Assembly: GCA_963824095.1 (NCBI GenBank)
Contig: CAWGNS010000009.1
Coordinates: 1,116,001 to 1,180,000, forward strand
Length of the DNA: 64,000 nucleotides
Source of the DNA: JBBDWJ01 sp963824095
GTDB taxonomy: Bacteria; Acidobacteriota; Terriglobia; Bryobacterales; UBA6623
Reading direction: 5' to 3'
Under the pieces are notes generated by a model. It made no database searches. It was given only the letters and a program-made list of their open reading frames with translations, and had not been told where the DNA came from. The stretch's first letter is position 1, and each line of letters starts with the position of its first letter. Below, one piece after another: positions 1-7,868 of the stretch. A program made the position numbers and the translations under genes.

Positions 1-1078
1 GCACCAGCGCGAACATCGGAACCGCGCTCAGCAGATGCGGAAACCCGAAGCCCGGCTGGTGGAAATGCTCTTCGTCGTGCTTGGAGGCGACCTTGCGCGC
101 GGCCGCGATCGCCTCCTGCCCATGGCCCTCCATCGTCAGCACCGCCCATAGGAAGTGAATGTTGTGCGGGTAGTACCCGATGGGGTAAATACCCTGGGCG
201 CGGCATTGCGAGATGTAGTTTTCGTCGGCCAGAATCGCCTTGCGGTTGGCCTCGGCGGCGTCTTCATAACGGCCGACGCGAATGTAGATGTGGCCCGGCA
301 TGTGCACCAGGTGTCCGGCGACCGGCACCAGTCCGCCGAGCTTGTCCGCGCTGGCTACGGCGCGGTCGGGGTCGCCGGCCTCGACGGCGTGAATGTGGAA
401 GTGGTGCGCGCCCACGTGGTTGGGATGCTTCGCCATCACCCCGTCAAGCGCGGCCAGCACCTTGCGCAGCAGCGGCTTGGGCTCGCCGTTCTTGAGCCAG
501 TAATCCCACGGTGTGGTGTTCATCAGCGCCGAGGCGTAAAGCACCTGGACGTCGGGGTCGTCGGGGTAGGCCGCGGCGACCGTCGTCATCGCGTCGGCGT
601 ACGCCTGGTTGAGCGTTTTGCGGTCGGGCCGCGGCGCATAGCGCGTCGCCAGTGCCTGGATTAAGGCACGCTCGGGCTCACTGGCTTTGGCGGCAAGCCG
701 GACGGCCTGCTGAATATCCTCGTAAGCTTTCTGCTCGCGTTCGGCGTCGGGCAGCGGGTCGTTGATGTTGGGCCCGAGAGCCAGCGCTTGTCCCCAGTAG
801 GCCATGGCGCAGTCGGGGCTGAGCTGCGCGACCTGGCGGAACGACCGCTCGGCCTCGAGGTGATTGAACCCGTAGTACAAGGTCAGGGCCTGATCGAAAT
901 AGCGTTGGCCTTCGGGGCTGACGTTCGTCACCGGGTGGTGCAGCTCGCCGATATCGTTGAGCAGCGGCGCGATGCGGTCCTCCGCCGAAGTGCTGAACGA
1001 GAGCACGCCGAGCACGCCCGCGGCTACCCAAACGGCGCCGACAGCCCGTAGCGGAGTCATGCGGTATGGCTTGTCCAT
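1..1078 (-). CDS. TPR-repeat protein, C-terminus cut by window edge
   Basis: An open frame of 359 codons starts at an ATG at 1078, 5 nt after a GGAGGGG ribosome site, and runs off the left edge. Residues about 9-27 are hydrophobic (AVGAVWVAAGVLGVL), suggesting an export signal or anchor. The rest is helical TPR-like sequence, for example AERSFRQVAQLSPDCAMAYW, then the motifs HHFHIHAVEAGDPD and HLVHMPGHIYIRVGRY, which I know from a family of roughly 500-600 residue TPR proteins in Acidobacteria and Planctomycetes. No catalytic function can be assigned. It is divergent from the EF-hand gene, with about 420 bp between them. Confidence 0.85.
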   Translation of the reverse strand, partial: MDKPYRMTPLRAVGAVWVAAGVLGVLSFSTSAEDRIAPLLNDIGELHHPVTNVSPEGQRYFDQALTLYYGFNHLEAERSFRQVAQLSPDCAMAYWGQALALGPNINDPLPDAEREQKAYEDIQQAVRLAAKASEPERALIQALATRYAPRPDRKTLNQAYADAMTTVAAAYPDDPDVQVLYASALMNTTPWDYWLKNGEPKPLLRKVLAALDGVMAKHPNHVGAHHFHIHAVEAGDPDRAVASADKLGGLVPVAGHLVHMPGHIYIRVGRYEDAAEANRKAILADENYISQCRAQGIYPIGYYPHNIHFLWAVLTMEGHGQEAIAAARKVASKHDEEHFHQPGFGFPHLLSAVPMFALV

Positions 1079-1495
1079 TTTGCCCCTCCACTGGTTTGTG
1101 CGCATTTTCCCCTGGGAAGGCGACACGCCGAGAGTGAGTTTTGGAGCCGGCGCCGGCTGGCCCTTTTTCGGTTGCCGCCGATTGGCGATTCCCGTTGCGA
1201 CCGGGTCCCGTTGGCTACCGGCCGGGAGGCATAGCGTAGGTCATCCAGGCCACACCCTACAACCCGAACCCACGGCGGTAGGAATTACTAGGCAGAAACT
1301 GCCCGGTACCGTAACGAAAAGACCGTCCTATTCCAAAACCTTAGTGTATTTCAATACGGACCCTGTGTTTCTTTGTCCCATAAGACACCAAGAACCGGGT
1401 CAAATGTAGCGCAAGGTGCTTTGGCAGTACCGTTGCTTTCTCATGGCCGCGGCCCGAGAGGGCCGCAACCGATGCGAGACAAACGGAGGACGAGA
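1079..1495. other. Divergent intergenic region
   Basis: No convincing gene. It separates the TPR gene from the EF-hand gene and is AT-richer around 1270-1400. A small dyad GTATT-TC-AATAC lies at 1446-1457 less 100, that is 1346-1357, and a GC hairpin sits at 1449-1466. Promoters for both flanking genes should lie here, but no clear -35/-10 pair was seen. Confidence 0.4.
1449..1466 (+). promoter_or_regulatory. Leader hairpin with GNRA tetraloop
   Basis: GCGGCCC, then GAGA, then GGGCCGC: a perfect 7-bp stem closed by a GNRA-type loop. It ends 29 nt before the EF-hand start codon and about 15 nt before its ribosome site, so it would sit in the mRNA leader. Confidence 0.4.
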
Positions 1496-1807
1496 ATGAG
1501 TAAGAAACTGTTGAGCTTTGCGTTTTCGGGAGCGCTGCTGGTGTTGGGCGGGCTACCGGTTTTGGCGCAGCAGGAGCCGCCGCGGCAGCAGCAGGAACAG
1601 CCGGCCAAGAGCGCGGCACAGGTGTTTGCGTCTCTGGATAGCAACAGGGATGGCAAGCTGAGTCAGGCCGAGTTCAGCCGCATCTTTGAAATGGAAGGCA
1701 ACACCGACGCCACCGCCCAGGAGAAGGCGCAGGCATTCAAGACCTGGGATGCGGACGGCGACGGCGCGGTTTCCAAGGCCGAGTTCACGGCGCGCTACGA
1801 CCGGTAA
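1496..1807 (+). CDS. Exported EF-hand calcium-binding protein
   Basis: A 103-residue protein. The start ATG at 1496 follows ACGGAGGA and directly precedes a signal peptide (SFAFSGALLVLGG, cleavage probably after VLA at residue 24). Two EF-hand loops have canonical Asp/Asn ligands: D48-E59 (DSNRDGKLSQAE) and D85-E96 (DADGDGAVSKAE). The linker before them is Gln/Pro-rich. It probably binds calcium in the periplasm or outside; its partner is unknown. A strong hairpin 73 bp downstream suggests a single-gene transcript. Confidence 0.85.
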   Translation: MSKKLLSFAFSGALLVLGGLPVLAQQEPPRQQQEQPAKSAAQVFASLDSNRDGKLSQAEFSRIFEMEGNTDATAQEKAQAFKTWDADGDGAVSKAEFTARYDR

Positions 1808-1879
1808 CGCCCGTTCGAATTTCGAGACGCTGCGGTGAAAGGCCCCCGTCCGCGTGGCCGAAGCGTCTGTAGCCTTGGG

Positions 1880-1920
1880 GCGGCCCCCTGACCGATAGCT
1901 CTCTGCGGTCAGGGGGCCGC
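1880..1920. terminator. 15-bp stem-loop, terminator-like
   Basis: Arms 1880-1894 and 1906-1920 are perfectly complementary (15 bp, core CCCCCTGACCG) around an 11-nt loop. It lies 73 bp after the EF-hand stop. There is no long T-run, only ATTTCC after it on the + strand, so it may act as a weak or bidirectional terminator. Confidence 0.6.
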
Positions 1921-2017
1921 GGAATTTCCGTGCGAAGCGCCTTGGAAAAGATAGGGATTCGCAGACAAACACAGAGACAAAGAGGACAAGAAGCCCGCGG
2001 TCCCCAAAGGATGGCTT

Positions 2018-2551
2018 GTGAGGAAAAGTGTTTCCGAGAAGGCGGCTTTCGCCGAGACGACTGCCGCGGTGGCGCGGGAAGAAATCGGCAAGAAGGCGAG
2101 CGAGAATATCGGCCCCGAAGCGAACGTCAATTTGGTGGACGAAGCGAGCGAAACGATCGGCGTCCTGCTGGTGATGGAGCCCGAGTCGCCCGGCTTTGCG
2201 GTGCTTCTGGCTTGCCTGGAGACGTTGCGCATCGAGCTGACGGTCGTTTCGGATTGCCGGGGAGTTCGCCGTCAACTCAGCGCGCTGCGGCCCGCTGTCG
2301 TGTTGAGCGGCGTGACGCTGTGCGACGGCAACTGGTGCGAAGTGTTGAACTCGGTCGTCGAGTCGGGAGTTGCGGCGAGCGTCCTTGTGTATTCGCACGA
2401 GCCCGACCAGCGGCTGCGAGCCGAGGTGCTGGCCCGCGGCGCCTACGCGCTCCTGAGCGGACCGCTGTACGCGCCGGATTTGCTGGCGTGCATCGGCGGC
2501 GCCCATCTACTGCGCCATCAGGCACCGCTGGAGGATACGGTTCCCCGCTAG
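2018..2551 (+). CDS. Degenerate response-regulator receiver (pseudo-receiver) protein
   Basis: A 177-residue protein from a GTG at 2018 with only a weak AAAGG upstream. After a charged N-terminus of about 45 residues, the pattern GVLLVMEPESPGFAVLLACLE, PAVVLSGVTLCDGNW, ASVLVYSHEP and GAYALLSGPLYAPDLLACI follows the alpha/beta order of a CheY-like receiver. The phospho-acceptor Asp aligns with Gly in VLSGVTL, and the conserved Lys of KP aligns with Gly in SGP. If the fold is right, it cannot be phosphorylated in the normal way. There is no output domain. Family assignment is by pattern only. Confidence 0.6.
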   Translation: MRKSVSEKAAFAETTAAVAREEIGKKASENIGPEANVNLVDEASETIGVLLVMEPESPGFAVLLACLETLRIELTVVSDCRGVRRQLSALRPAVVLSGVTLCDGNWCEVLNSVVESGVAASVLVYSHEPDQRLRAEVLARGAYALLSGPLYAPDLLACIGGAHLLRHQAPLEDTVPR

Positions 2552-3176
2552 CCCACGTCCGGAATTGCGGTTGCCTCCGCCGGCTACGGAAAAGGTGGTC
2601 ACCCTGGGTAACCTGAAGGTAAGCCGCACTCGTTCTGGGCCCGGGCTGCCCACTCCGACACGCTTGGATAGGCGCGCGACGTATGCGGACACCGTCCGCC
2701 TACTCTCCGGTGTCTCGGCCTGCCGGCTACGCCTGCGGCTTTGTTGTCGCGGGTCGTTGCGTGAGGTCGGTTTCGTGCTGCAGGACCACCGCTGGGTCTG
2801 ACTTGAGCTTTTCCGCCGCCTCTCCTGCCTGATCCGTTTCGCCTTTTGCGATTTGCCCTTTGCCTTTTGCCTTACTCTTGCTCTCAGAGAAAGGCGAAGG
2901 AAGAAGGAAAGGAGGAAGGAGAAGGCAAGAGACAAAAGACAAAGGGCAAAATGCAGATCGCAAAGCCTCCGCCCGGAGCGGACTTCCCGGAATCCTACCT
3001 ACGCATCCCACCCCTCCCGCCGCCACTGGACCGTTCGCTCACGGCGCGGTGCTAAAGTAGTACCGCCCTCCGGTTCTGAGCCCTCGAGCGCAGTCTCAGG
3101 CGCGGACCGCAGGCGCCGGCTCGGTCCCGACAGAGCGCAATTCCCCGACGAATCCACCAAAGCGTAAGGAGGCCCC
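2552..3176. other. Intergenic region with simple-sequence repeat
   Basis: No gene supported. It holds the TTTTGCC/AAAAGGC simple-sequence block at 2841-2965. Immediately before 3177 is the ribosome site AAGGAGG of the next gene. Confidence 0.5.
2841..2965. repeat. TTTTGCC simple-sequence imperfect inverted repeat
   Basis: The left half is a run of GCCTTTTGCG/TTTGCCC/TTTTGCC units. The right half is purine-rich and ends in GACAAAGGGCAAAATGC, which is roughly the reverse complement of the left half. Similar units recur at 4531-4600 and, as coding sequence, near 24500. Confidence 0.6.
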
Positions 3177-4451
3177 ATGGGCGAACCCACCGATAGCGAA
3201 TCCATTTCGCGCACGCCGATCGAGCGGCGCACCGTGTTGAAAGGCAGCGCCACGGCGCTCGGACTGGGCGCTCTGGCGGCCGGCGCGCAAGTGGCCGTGC
3301 AGGCGGCGCAATCCTCGTCGCAGGCGGCGATCTCGCCCAAGGACAATCTCAAGATCACTAAGCTCGAAACGTTCCTGGTGAAGCCGCGCTGGTTGTTCCT
3401 GAAAATGCATACCAATGCCGGCATCGTCGGACTGGGCGAGCCGATTCTCGAAGGCCGCGCCAAGACCTGCGCCGAAGCGGTGCACGAGATGGAGCCGTAT
3501 CTGATTGGCAAAGACCCGCGCCGCGTGATGCACCACTGGCAGGCGATCTACCGCCACTCGTTCTATCGCGGCGGTCCGCTGCTTACCAGCGCGCTCAGCG
3601 GCGTCGAGCAGGCGATGTGGGACATCACCGGCAAGGCGATGGGCGTGCCGATCTATGCGCTGTTCGGCGGACCGACCCGCGACCGGGTGCGCATTTACAA
3701 AGGCGGCACCAGCCCCGAGACGATTCAGGAAGACATGCGCCACGGCTTCACCGCCTTCAAGGTCGGCCCCGAGGGCACCCGCAACCCGCGCATTGTCGAA
3801 AACAAGAAGTTCGTCGAAACTGTGGCCGACAATTTCCGCCAGTTGCGCGAAGCCGGCGGCGACGAAGTCGATATCGGCATCGACTTTCACGGCCGCATCA
3901 GCCCGCAGACCGCCAAGCTGCTGATCAAGGCGCTGGAGCCTTATCAGCCGATGTTCATCGAGGAGCCGGTCAACTGCCAGAACCACGACATCATGGCCGA
4001 GATCGCGCGCGGCACTTTCCTGCCGATCGCCACCGGCGAGCGCGTCTTCACCAAGTGGGGTTTTCGAGAAGTGCTCGAAAAGGGCGCAGCGTCCATCCTG
4101 CAGCCCGACATCTGCCATTGCGGAGGCATTTTCGAAGCTCGCCTGATCGCCGGCATGGCCGAGTCCTACTACGCGGCCGTTGCGCCGCACAATCCGCTGG
4201 GGCCGATCGCGACCGCCGCCTGCATCCAGCTCGACGCGAGCATCCCCAACTTCGTCTGCCAGGAGCATCGCTCGCTGGGCGAGGGCTATTTCAAGGAGCC
4301 TCTGGTGTTCAACAGGGGCTACGTCGAGCTGCCGACCAAGCCCGGCCTGGGTGTCGAGCTGGACGACAACGCCATGGCCGACAAGATCAACCACGACTGG
4401 CACAACCCCGAGGCCTATGACGAAGACGACGGCTCCGTGACCGACTGGTAG
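3177..4451 (+). CDS. Tat-exported D-galactonate dehydratase-like enolase-superfamily enzyme
   Basis: 424 residues, ATG at 3177 after AAGGAGG. The N-terminus holds a twin-arginine signal (ERRTVLKGSA, then a hydrophobic Ala/Gly stretch to about residue 44). The mature part matches DgoD throughout: RWLFLKMHTNAGIVGLGEP, SFYRGGPLLTSALSGVEQA, GIDFHGR, IEEPV, ATGER, APHNPLGPIA. Expected metal ligands are D236, E262 and E288, and the acid/base pair is H238 and H338. The family dehydrates D-galactonate to 2-keto-3-deoxygalactonate, normally in the cytoplasm. A Tat signal implies a periplasmic enzyme, perhaps on another sugar acid. Substrate is not proven. Confidence 0.88.
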   Translation: MGEPTDSESISRTPIERRTVLKGSATALGLGALAAGAQVAVQAAQSSSQAAISPKDNLKITKLETFLVKPRWLFLKMHTNAGIVGLGEPILEGRAKTCAEAVHEMEPYLIGKDPRRVMHHWQAIYRHSFYRGGPLLTSALSGVEQAMWDITGKAMGVPIYALFGGPTRDRVRIYKGGTSPETIQEDMRHGFTAFKVGPEGTRNPRIVENKKFVETVADNFRQLREAGGDEVDIGIDFHGRISPQTAKLLIKALEPYQPMFIEEPVNCQNHDIMAEIARGTFLPIATGERVFTKWGFREVLEKGAASILQPDICHCGGIFEARLIAGMAESYYAAVAPHNPLGPIATAACIQLDASIPNFVCQEHRSLGEGYFKEPLVFNRGYVELPTKPGLGVELDDNAMADKINHDWHNPEAYDEDDGSVTDW

Positions 4452-4456
4452 AAGTG

Positions 4457-4513
4457 GCGCAGGCCTCCGGCCTGTGCAAAACCGCCGGCTTCGCGACAGA
4501 AGCAAGCCGGCGG
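4457..4513 (+). terminator. Two tandem hairpins after the dehydratase gene
   Basis: Hairpin 1 is 4457-4477 (GCGCAGGCC, TCC loop, GGCCTGTGC, with one G-U pair). Hairpin 2 is 4482-4491 with 4504-4513 (CCGCCGGCTT / AAGCCGGCGG, perfect 10 bp). They begin 5 nt after the stop codon. The core GGCCTCCGGCC is shared with the dispersed repeat family B. Confidence 0.55.
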
Positions 4514-4530
4514 CAACGCTGCCGGGTTCA

Positions 4531-4600
4531 ATTTTGCCATTTAGCCTTTTGCCTTGCCTTTTGCCGTTGTCTTGCCTTTTGTCTCTTGCCTTTCTGCCGA
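4531..4600. repeat. TTTTGCC simple-sequence repeat, second copy
   Basis: A run of GCCTTTTGCC-type units with TTGTC variants, the same motif as at 2841-2965. Confidence 0.55.
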
Positions 4601-4720
4601 GCCTTCTTCCTCCGACCACGGAGCCGGCTTCCACCCCGAGGACCGACCGACCGCCGGATAAGGCGCGGTCCCGGCCCTGGCGCCGTTCCCGCCGTCCGGG
4701 CCGCCGCTTCGGCGGCGGCC

Positions 4721-4745
4721 GACAGCCGCGAGCGCCTGTCGCTAC
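4721..4745. repeat. Dispersed palindrome family A, diverged copy
   Basis: GACAGCCGCGAGCGCCTGTC followed by GCTAC. It matches the better-preserved copies at 5647, 38002 and 59979 with several changes. Confidence 0.5.
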
Positions 4746-4899
4746 GTCCCGAAAGATTCACAGGGCTCCGGAAAGGTTCACAGGCGTGCAGGGTAACCCA
4801 TCACCCTCCAAAACGGTCCTTGAACACAGAGCCCAGCTACGGCTCCAGGAGTCGGCCCAGCCAGCGCCGTCGTAGAATGATAGGTCCGGATGATCGGGA

Positions 4900-5592
4900 A
4901 TGCTTCGGGAATTTCTCAGTATCCTGCGCTCACGCCAGCCGCTCACGCCGCTTGGCGACAGTTTCACCAAGATGGTCGAGCTGGCCTCGGACCTCACCGT
5001 CCGCGCCGGAAAGATCTATTTCCTCGAGACCGGCGACCCGCAAGCGCTGCTCGAGGTCCGCCGCCAAGACACCAAGGTCAACAAGCTGCAGCGCAAGATT
5101 CGCAAGCGCGTCGTGACACACCTGTCGGCGGCGGGCAAAGCGCCCGATCTGGGCTATTGCCTGCTGCTGATGAGCCTGGTCAAAGACGTCGAGCGGATCG
5201 GCGATTACGCCAAGGAACTGGCGGTGATCCCGCGGTTTGCGGCGCCGGCCTTTAGCGACCATGAGATTGTGCAAGAGCTGCGCTTGATCCGCGTCGGTGT
5301 CGAGGAGCTGATGAGCGACGTACAAAAAGTGCTCAGTACCTATGACCACGAGCAAGCGGTGAAGATGATCCGGCACGGGCGCGGGCTGATCGACCGCGGC
5401 GACGGGCTGCTGCGCGCGCTGGCCGTGGAGAGCTTCGACCCGGCCACTCACACGGCACTGGTGCTGGGAACGCAATACTACCGCCGGCTGTGCGGCCATG
5501 CGCTCAACGTGCTCTCGAGCGTCGTCGTGCCGCTGCACAAACTCGACTACTACGACGAGGACGACATCGCGGTGGGGCGGTCGCTGAGCTAG
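4900..5592 (+). CDS. PhoU-like helical-bundle protein
   Basis: 230 residues of almost entirely helical sequence. It contains the PhoU-type motif KDVERIGDYAKEL at about residues 95-107 (E/D-x3-D metal-binding signature), preceded by a first helical half and followed by a second. Typical PhoU is about 220-240 residues with two such repeats; the second motif is less clear here. Relatives regulate phosphate uptake or sit with phosphate transporters, but no pst or phosphate gene is adjacent. The start ATG lacks a Shine-Dalgarno; a -10-like TAGAAT lies 21 nt upstream. Confidence 0.75.
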   Translation: MLREFLSILRSRQPLTPLGDSFTKMVELASDLTVRAGKIYFLETGDPQALLEVRRQDTKVNKLQRKIRKRVVTHLSAAGKAPDLGYCLLLMSLVKDVERIGDYAKELAVIPRFAAPAFSDHEIVQELRLIRVGVEELMSDVQKVLSTYDHEQAVKMIRHGRGLIDRGDGLLRALAVESFDPATHTALVLGTQYYRRLCGHALNVLSSVVVPLHKLDYYDEDDIAVGRSLS

Positions 5593-5646
5593 GCGCCGCT
5601 GAGGCTGAGGCCCGGCCCCAGGGCGTCGTGGCGCGGGCCGCCTGAC

Positions 5647-5677
5647 GGCGGAGACAGGCGAGAGCGCCTGCCTCTAC
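5647..5677. repeat. Dispersed palindrome family A
   Basis: 31 bp, core GACAGGCGAGAGCGCCTG. It is the reverse complement of 59979-60009 with one mismatch. Confidence 0.75.
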
Positions 5678-5808
5678 ATGGGCCTCTGATTGTCTGGCCT
5701 CTGACTGGCCAGGTCCGTGACTGCAGGGCGACGGTCGCTCACGGGAGAGCGGGAGAGGCAGGATTGTGTCCCACGGCAAAGCCGATGCCGTGGGCGGTTG
5801 GTCAAGCG

Positions 5809-5853
5809 AACGTCGGCGCGCACGCCGACGCTGCCGGCCGGAGGCCCGCGCCA
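5809..5853. repeat. Dispersed repeat family B
   Basis: About 45 bp, core GGCCGGAGGCCCGCGCCAC. The reverse complement is nearly identical to 59819-59862 and close to 8849-8894. Confidence 0.75.
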
Positions 5854-5948
5854 CCTCGGGTCGAGGATCTCAGCCGAACCACGGGCGCCGGGGTACCTAT
5901 GGGGATACTTCCGTTTTGTACTGGAGAGGTTGCACCTGCCGCCGGCCG

Positions 5949-6272
5949 CTAGGCTGATTTGCGGGCCGCTGCGGCGGCGTCGTTGGCGCGCAGCCGGTAC
6001 TTCTTGATGGAGACCGCCACCATGTTGCGCTGCGTGCGTACCGTGACGCCTTGCAAATGCAGCCGCACGGTGGGGCCGTCGTTGGTGGCCGGGCCCATCT
6101 CGACGACGCACTCGATCTTGCTGCCGACCGAGAGTTCGTCCTCGGTTTCGAACAACAAACCGCGGCGGCTGATGTTGAGGGTGCGTCCTTTGCCGAGCGC
6201 TCGTCCGGCTAGTCCGCGAAGACGATACTCCATGGGGCGCTGGATTGCGTAGCGCTTCGGGCGGGCCTGCAT
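5949..6272 (-). CDS. PilZ-domain protein
   Basis: 107 residues from an ATG at 6272. A basic start (ARPKRYAIQRPMEYRLRG) is followed by the PilZ beta-barrel pattern GKGRTLNISRRGLLFETED, LSVGSKIECVVEMGP and VRLHLQGVTVRTQRNMVAVSIKKYRL. PilZ domains usually bind cyclic di-GMP through an RxxxR motif and D/NxSxxG; here NISRRG fits the second motif, while the first is only approximate. Single-domain proteins like this often act as c-di-GMP adaptors. No Shine-Dalgarno is visible, but an 8-bp dyad lies just upstream. In-frame sequence extends to 6377 and a longer form is possible. Confidence 0.8.
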   Translation of the reverse strand: MQARPKRYAIQRPMEYRLRGLAGRALGKGRTLNISRRGLLFETEDELSVGSKIECVVEMGPATNDGPTVRLHLQGVTVRTQRNMVAVSIKKYRLRANDAAAAARKSA

Positions 6273-6282
6273 ATGTCGTACA

Positions 6283-6308
6283 TTGTTTACCTTAGCGCCC
6301 GTAAACAA
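6283..6308. promoter_or_regulatory. Operator-like dyad upstream of PilZ gene
   Basis: TTGTTTAC (6283-6290), 10-nt spacer, GTAAACAA (6301-6308): a perfect 8-bp inverted repeat 10 bp upstream of the start codon. A second palindrome, TTGGTACCAA, lies at 6335-6344 next to a run of eight T. Confidence 0.5.
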
Positions 6309-6707
6309 CAATAGCCCTGGGGGCACAATTTTTTTTGGTACCAAGGTACTCATCGGCACGCGGACTATCCGGCGCAAGCTACTGAGGGGAGTGGGCTTGT
6401 AGTCCCTGGCGGGATGGCGGGAAGGCCCTTGGAGCGGCCTGGATTCTTTCCGGGCGCCGGTCGGTCGGCCGATGGCCAGGGGATTGCATTCCGCTTCCCC
6501 GGCCCCCGAACCCGCCTCCCTCTTGGCCGAAACCGAGGCCAGGCGAACCCGGAGTCATATGCCTCGGGCAGACCCGGCTGCCGGGCCGGCCCGCATCGGA
6601 ACGGCCCCGCGGACCAGCGGCATGCCCACGGCGAACGCCTGCGCCGCCGGGAAACCCGGCGCATCCCCACGTCGAACCCGGCGCGCTTGCCACGATACAC
6701 TGGACCG
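6309..6707. other. Divergent intergenic region
   Basis: Between the PilZ and GNAT genes. It is AT-rich near 6328-6345, then GC-rich without a supportable gene. Confidence 0.4.
6696..6701 (+). promoter_or_regulatory. -10-like TACACT box next to start codon
   Basis: TACACT ends 6 nt before the GTG start of the GNAT gene, which has no Shine-Dalgarno. This suggests a leaderless transcript. Confidence 0.45.
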
Positions 6708-7166
6708 GTGAGCCCGCTGCGTATTCGGCCTGCCCTCGACCTCGACGTACCGGGCATGCTCGAGTTGCAGGCCGCCAGCCCCGAAGCCGCGCAATGGAGC
6801 CGCGAGCAGTATCGCAGTGCGATCACGGGACAGATTTCGTTGCGCTGCCTGATCGCCGAAAGCGGCGGCTCCATCGCCGGCATGATCGTTTTTCGTGGGC
6901 CCGTCGCCGGCGAGTCGGAAATTCTCAACCTGGCCGTCGCTCCCGAACGGCGCCGCCAGGGCATCGGCGGGGCCTTGGTGCGCACTGCGTGCGAACAGCC
7001 CGCCGACCTGTTCCTGGAGGTCCGTAGCAGTAACCGGGGCGGCATAGCCTTCTATCGCCGCTGCGGCTTTCTGGAAGCAGGCTGCCGCAAGGGCTACTAC
7101 CGCAATCCCCCCGAGGACGCCATCGTGATGAAACGGGCGGGCGGCGCCGGGAACCCCGGCCCGTAG
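6708..7166 (+). CDS. GNAT-family N-acetyltransferase, RimI-like
   Basis: 152 residues from a GTG at 6708 (VSPLRIRPALDLDVPGMLEL), chosen because homology begins at LRIRPA. The acetyl-CoA site motif is clear: ILNLAVAPERRRQGIGGALV (R/Q-x-x-G-x-G/A form), followed by LEVRSSNRGGIAFYRRCGF and a C-terminal strand. This matches RimI-type ribosomal-protein or generic N-alpha acetyltransferases. Substrate unknown; no tsaB/tsaD neighbour supports a strict RimI role. Confidence 0.8.
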   Translation: MSPLRIRPALDLDVPGMLELQAASPEAAQWSREQYRSAITGQISLRCLIAESGGSIAGMIVFRGPVAGESEILNLAVAPERRRQGIGGALVRTACEQPADLFLEVRSSNRGGIAFYRRCGFLEAGCRKGYYRNPPEDAIVMKRAGGAGNPGP

Positions 7167-7361
7167 GCCCGGCTTGGGTCGGAATGACCCTCTCGTACCA
7201 TTGAAATCCAAGCGTAACTCTGGTAAGTTTGTAGCGGGTAGGTTATTACGTGCTGTTTCTGTTAGGATCCCTGCCATCATCGTTCTCACGCCCTGGTTAC
7301 ACTCTCTCTTCGATCCCCGCCTCGCGTTCTGAAAATCCGCAACTGCAGGAGGAAAGCACCC

Positions 7362-7592
7362 ATGGCTCATTCCGTGGAACAGGACATCGTGTCTCAACTC
7401 TTGGCTACCAGCGACGAATACCGGCGACTCGCTGATCAGCATTCCAATTTTGATCGCCGGCTCGAAGAAATCGCCCACAGCAAATTCCCTTCCGCAGACG
7501 AGCAACTCGAAGAAGCCAGACTCAAGAAGAAGAAGCTTCACCTCAAAGACCGCATGTACGATCTGATTCGGGAGCAGCAGCAGGCGAGCTAA
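7362..7592 (+). CDS. DUF465 (YdcH-like) small coiled-coil protein
   Basis: 76 residues, ATG at 7362 after GGAGGAAAGC. The sequence is helical and charged: YRRLADQHSNFDRRLEEI, then EEARLKKKKLHLKDRMYDLI. The pattern Leu-x3-His-x3-Asp/Glu-x-x-Ile with a KKKKLxLKD segment is typical of the DUF465 family. Function of the family is not established. A roughly 160-bp leader precedes it. Confidence 0.85.
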   Translation: MAHSVEQDIVSQLLATSDEYRRLADQHSNFDRRLEEIAHSKFPSADEQLEEARLKKKKLHLKDRMYDLIREQQQAS

Positions 7593-7868
7593 CCGCCTGC
7601 CGTGGTCTTCCGCTACGCCGACGAGCCCCCAAATGGCTCGCCGGGAGGAAGTGTGCCCGGAGCAGCCTTGTTTGGCGCGGTTTGGCATTGCCAACCGTAG
7701 CGCGGGGCGTGGTGTTTTCGGATGGCCTGTCGTTTCCGCGTCACGGGCAGTCCCTGTGTTCCGCGCATGCGGTTTCTGTGAGCTTTTGAAAAGATCGGGG
7801 GCGAGGCGCGGCGACTATCCCCAAGGGGCACGCGCCTTGCTTTCGCTTCTCCCGGCGCGCCGGGAAGG

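Larger units (their letters stand above)
4452..4899. other. Intergenic region with repeats
   Basis: Holds the double hairpin, a TTTTGCC simple-sequence block (4531-4600) and a diverged family A palindrome (4721-4745). TAGAAT at 4873-4878 is a possible -10 box for the PhoU-like gene. No coding sequence supported. Confidence 0.5.
5593..5948. other. Intergenic region made of dispersed repeats
   Basis: Holds family A (5647-5677), a partial family C segment near 5757-5775 (CAGGATTGTGTCCCAC) and family B (5809-5853). No gene supported. Confidence 0.55.
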
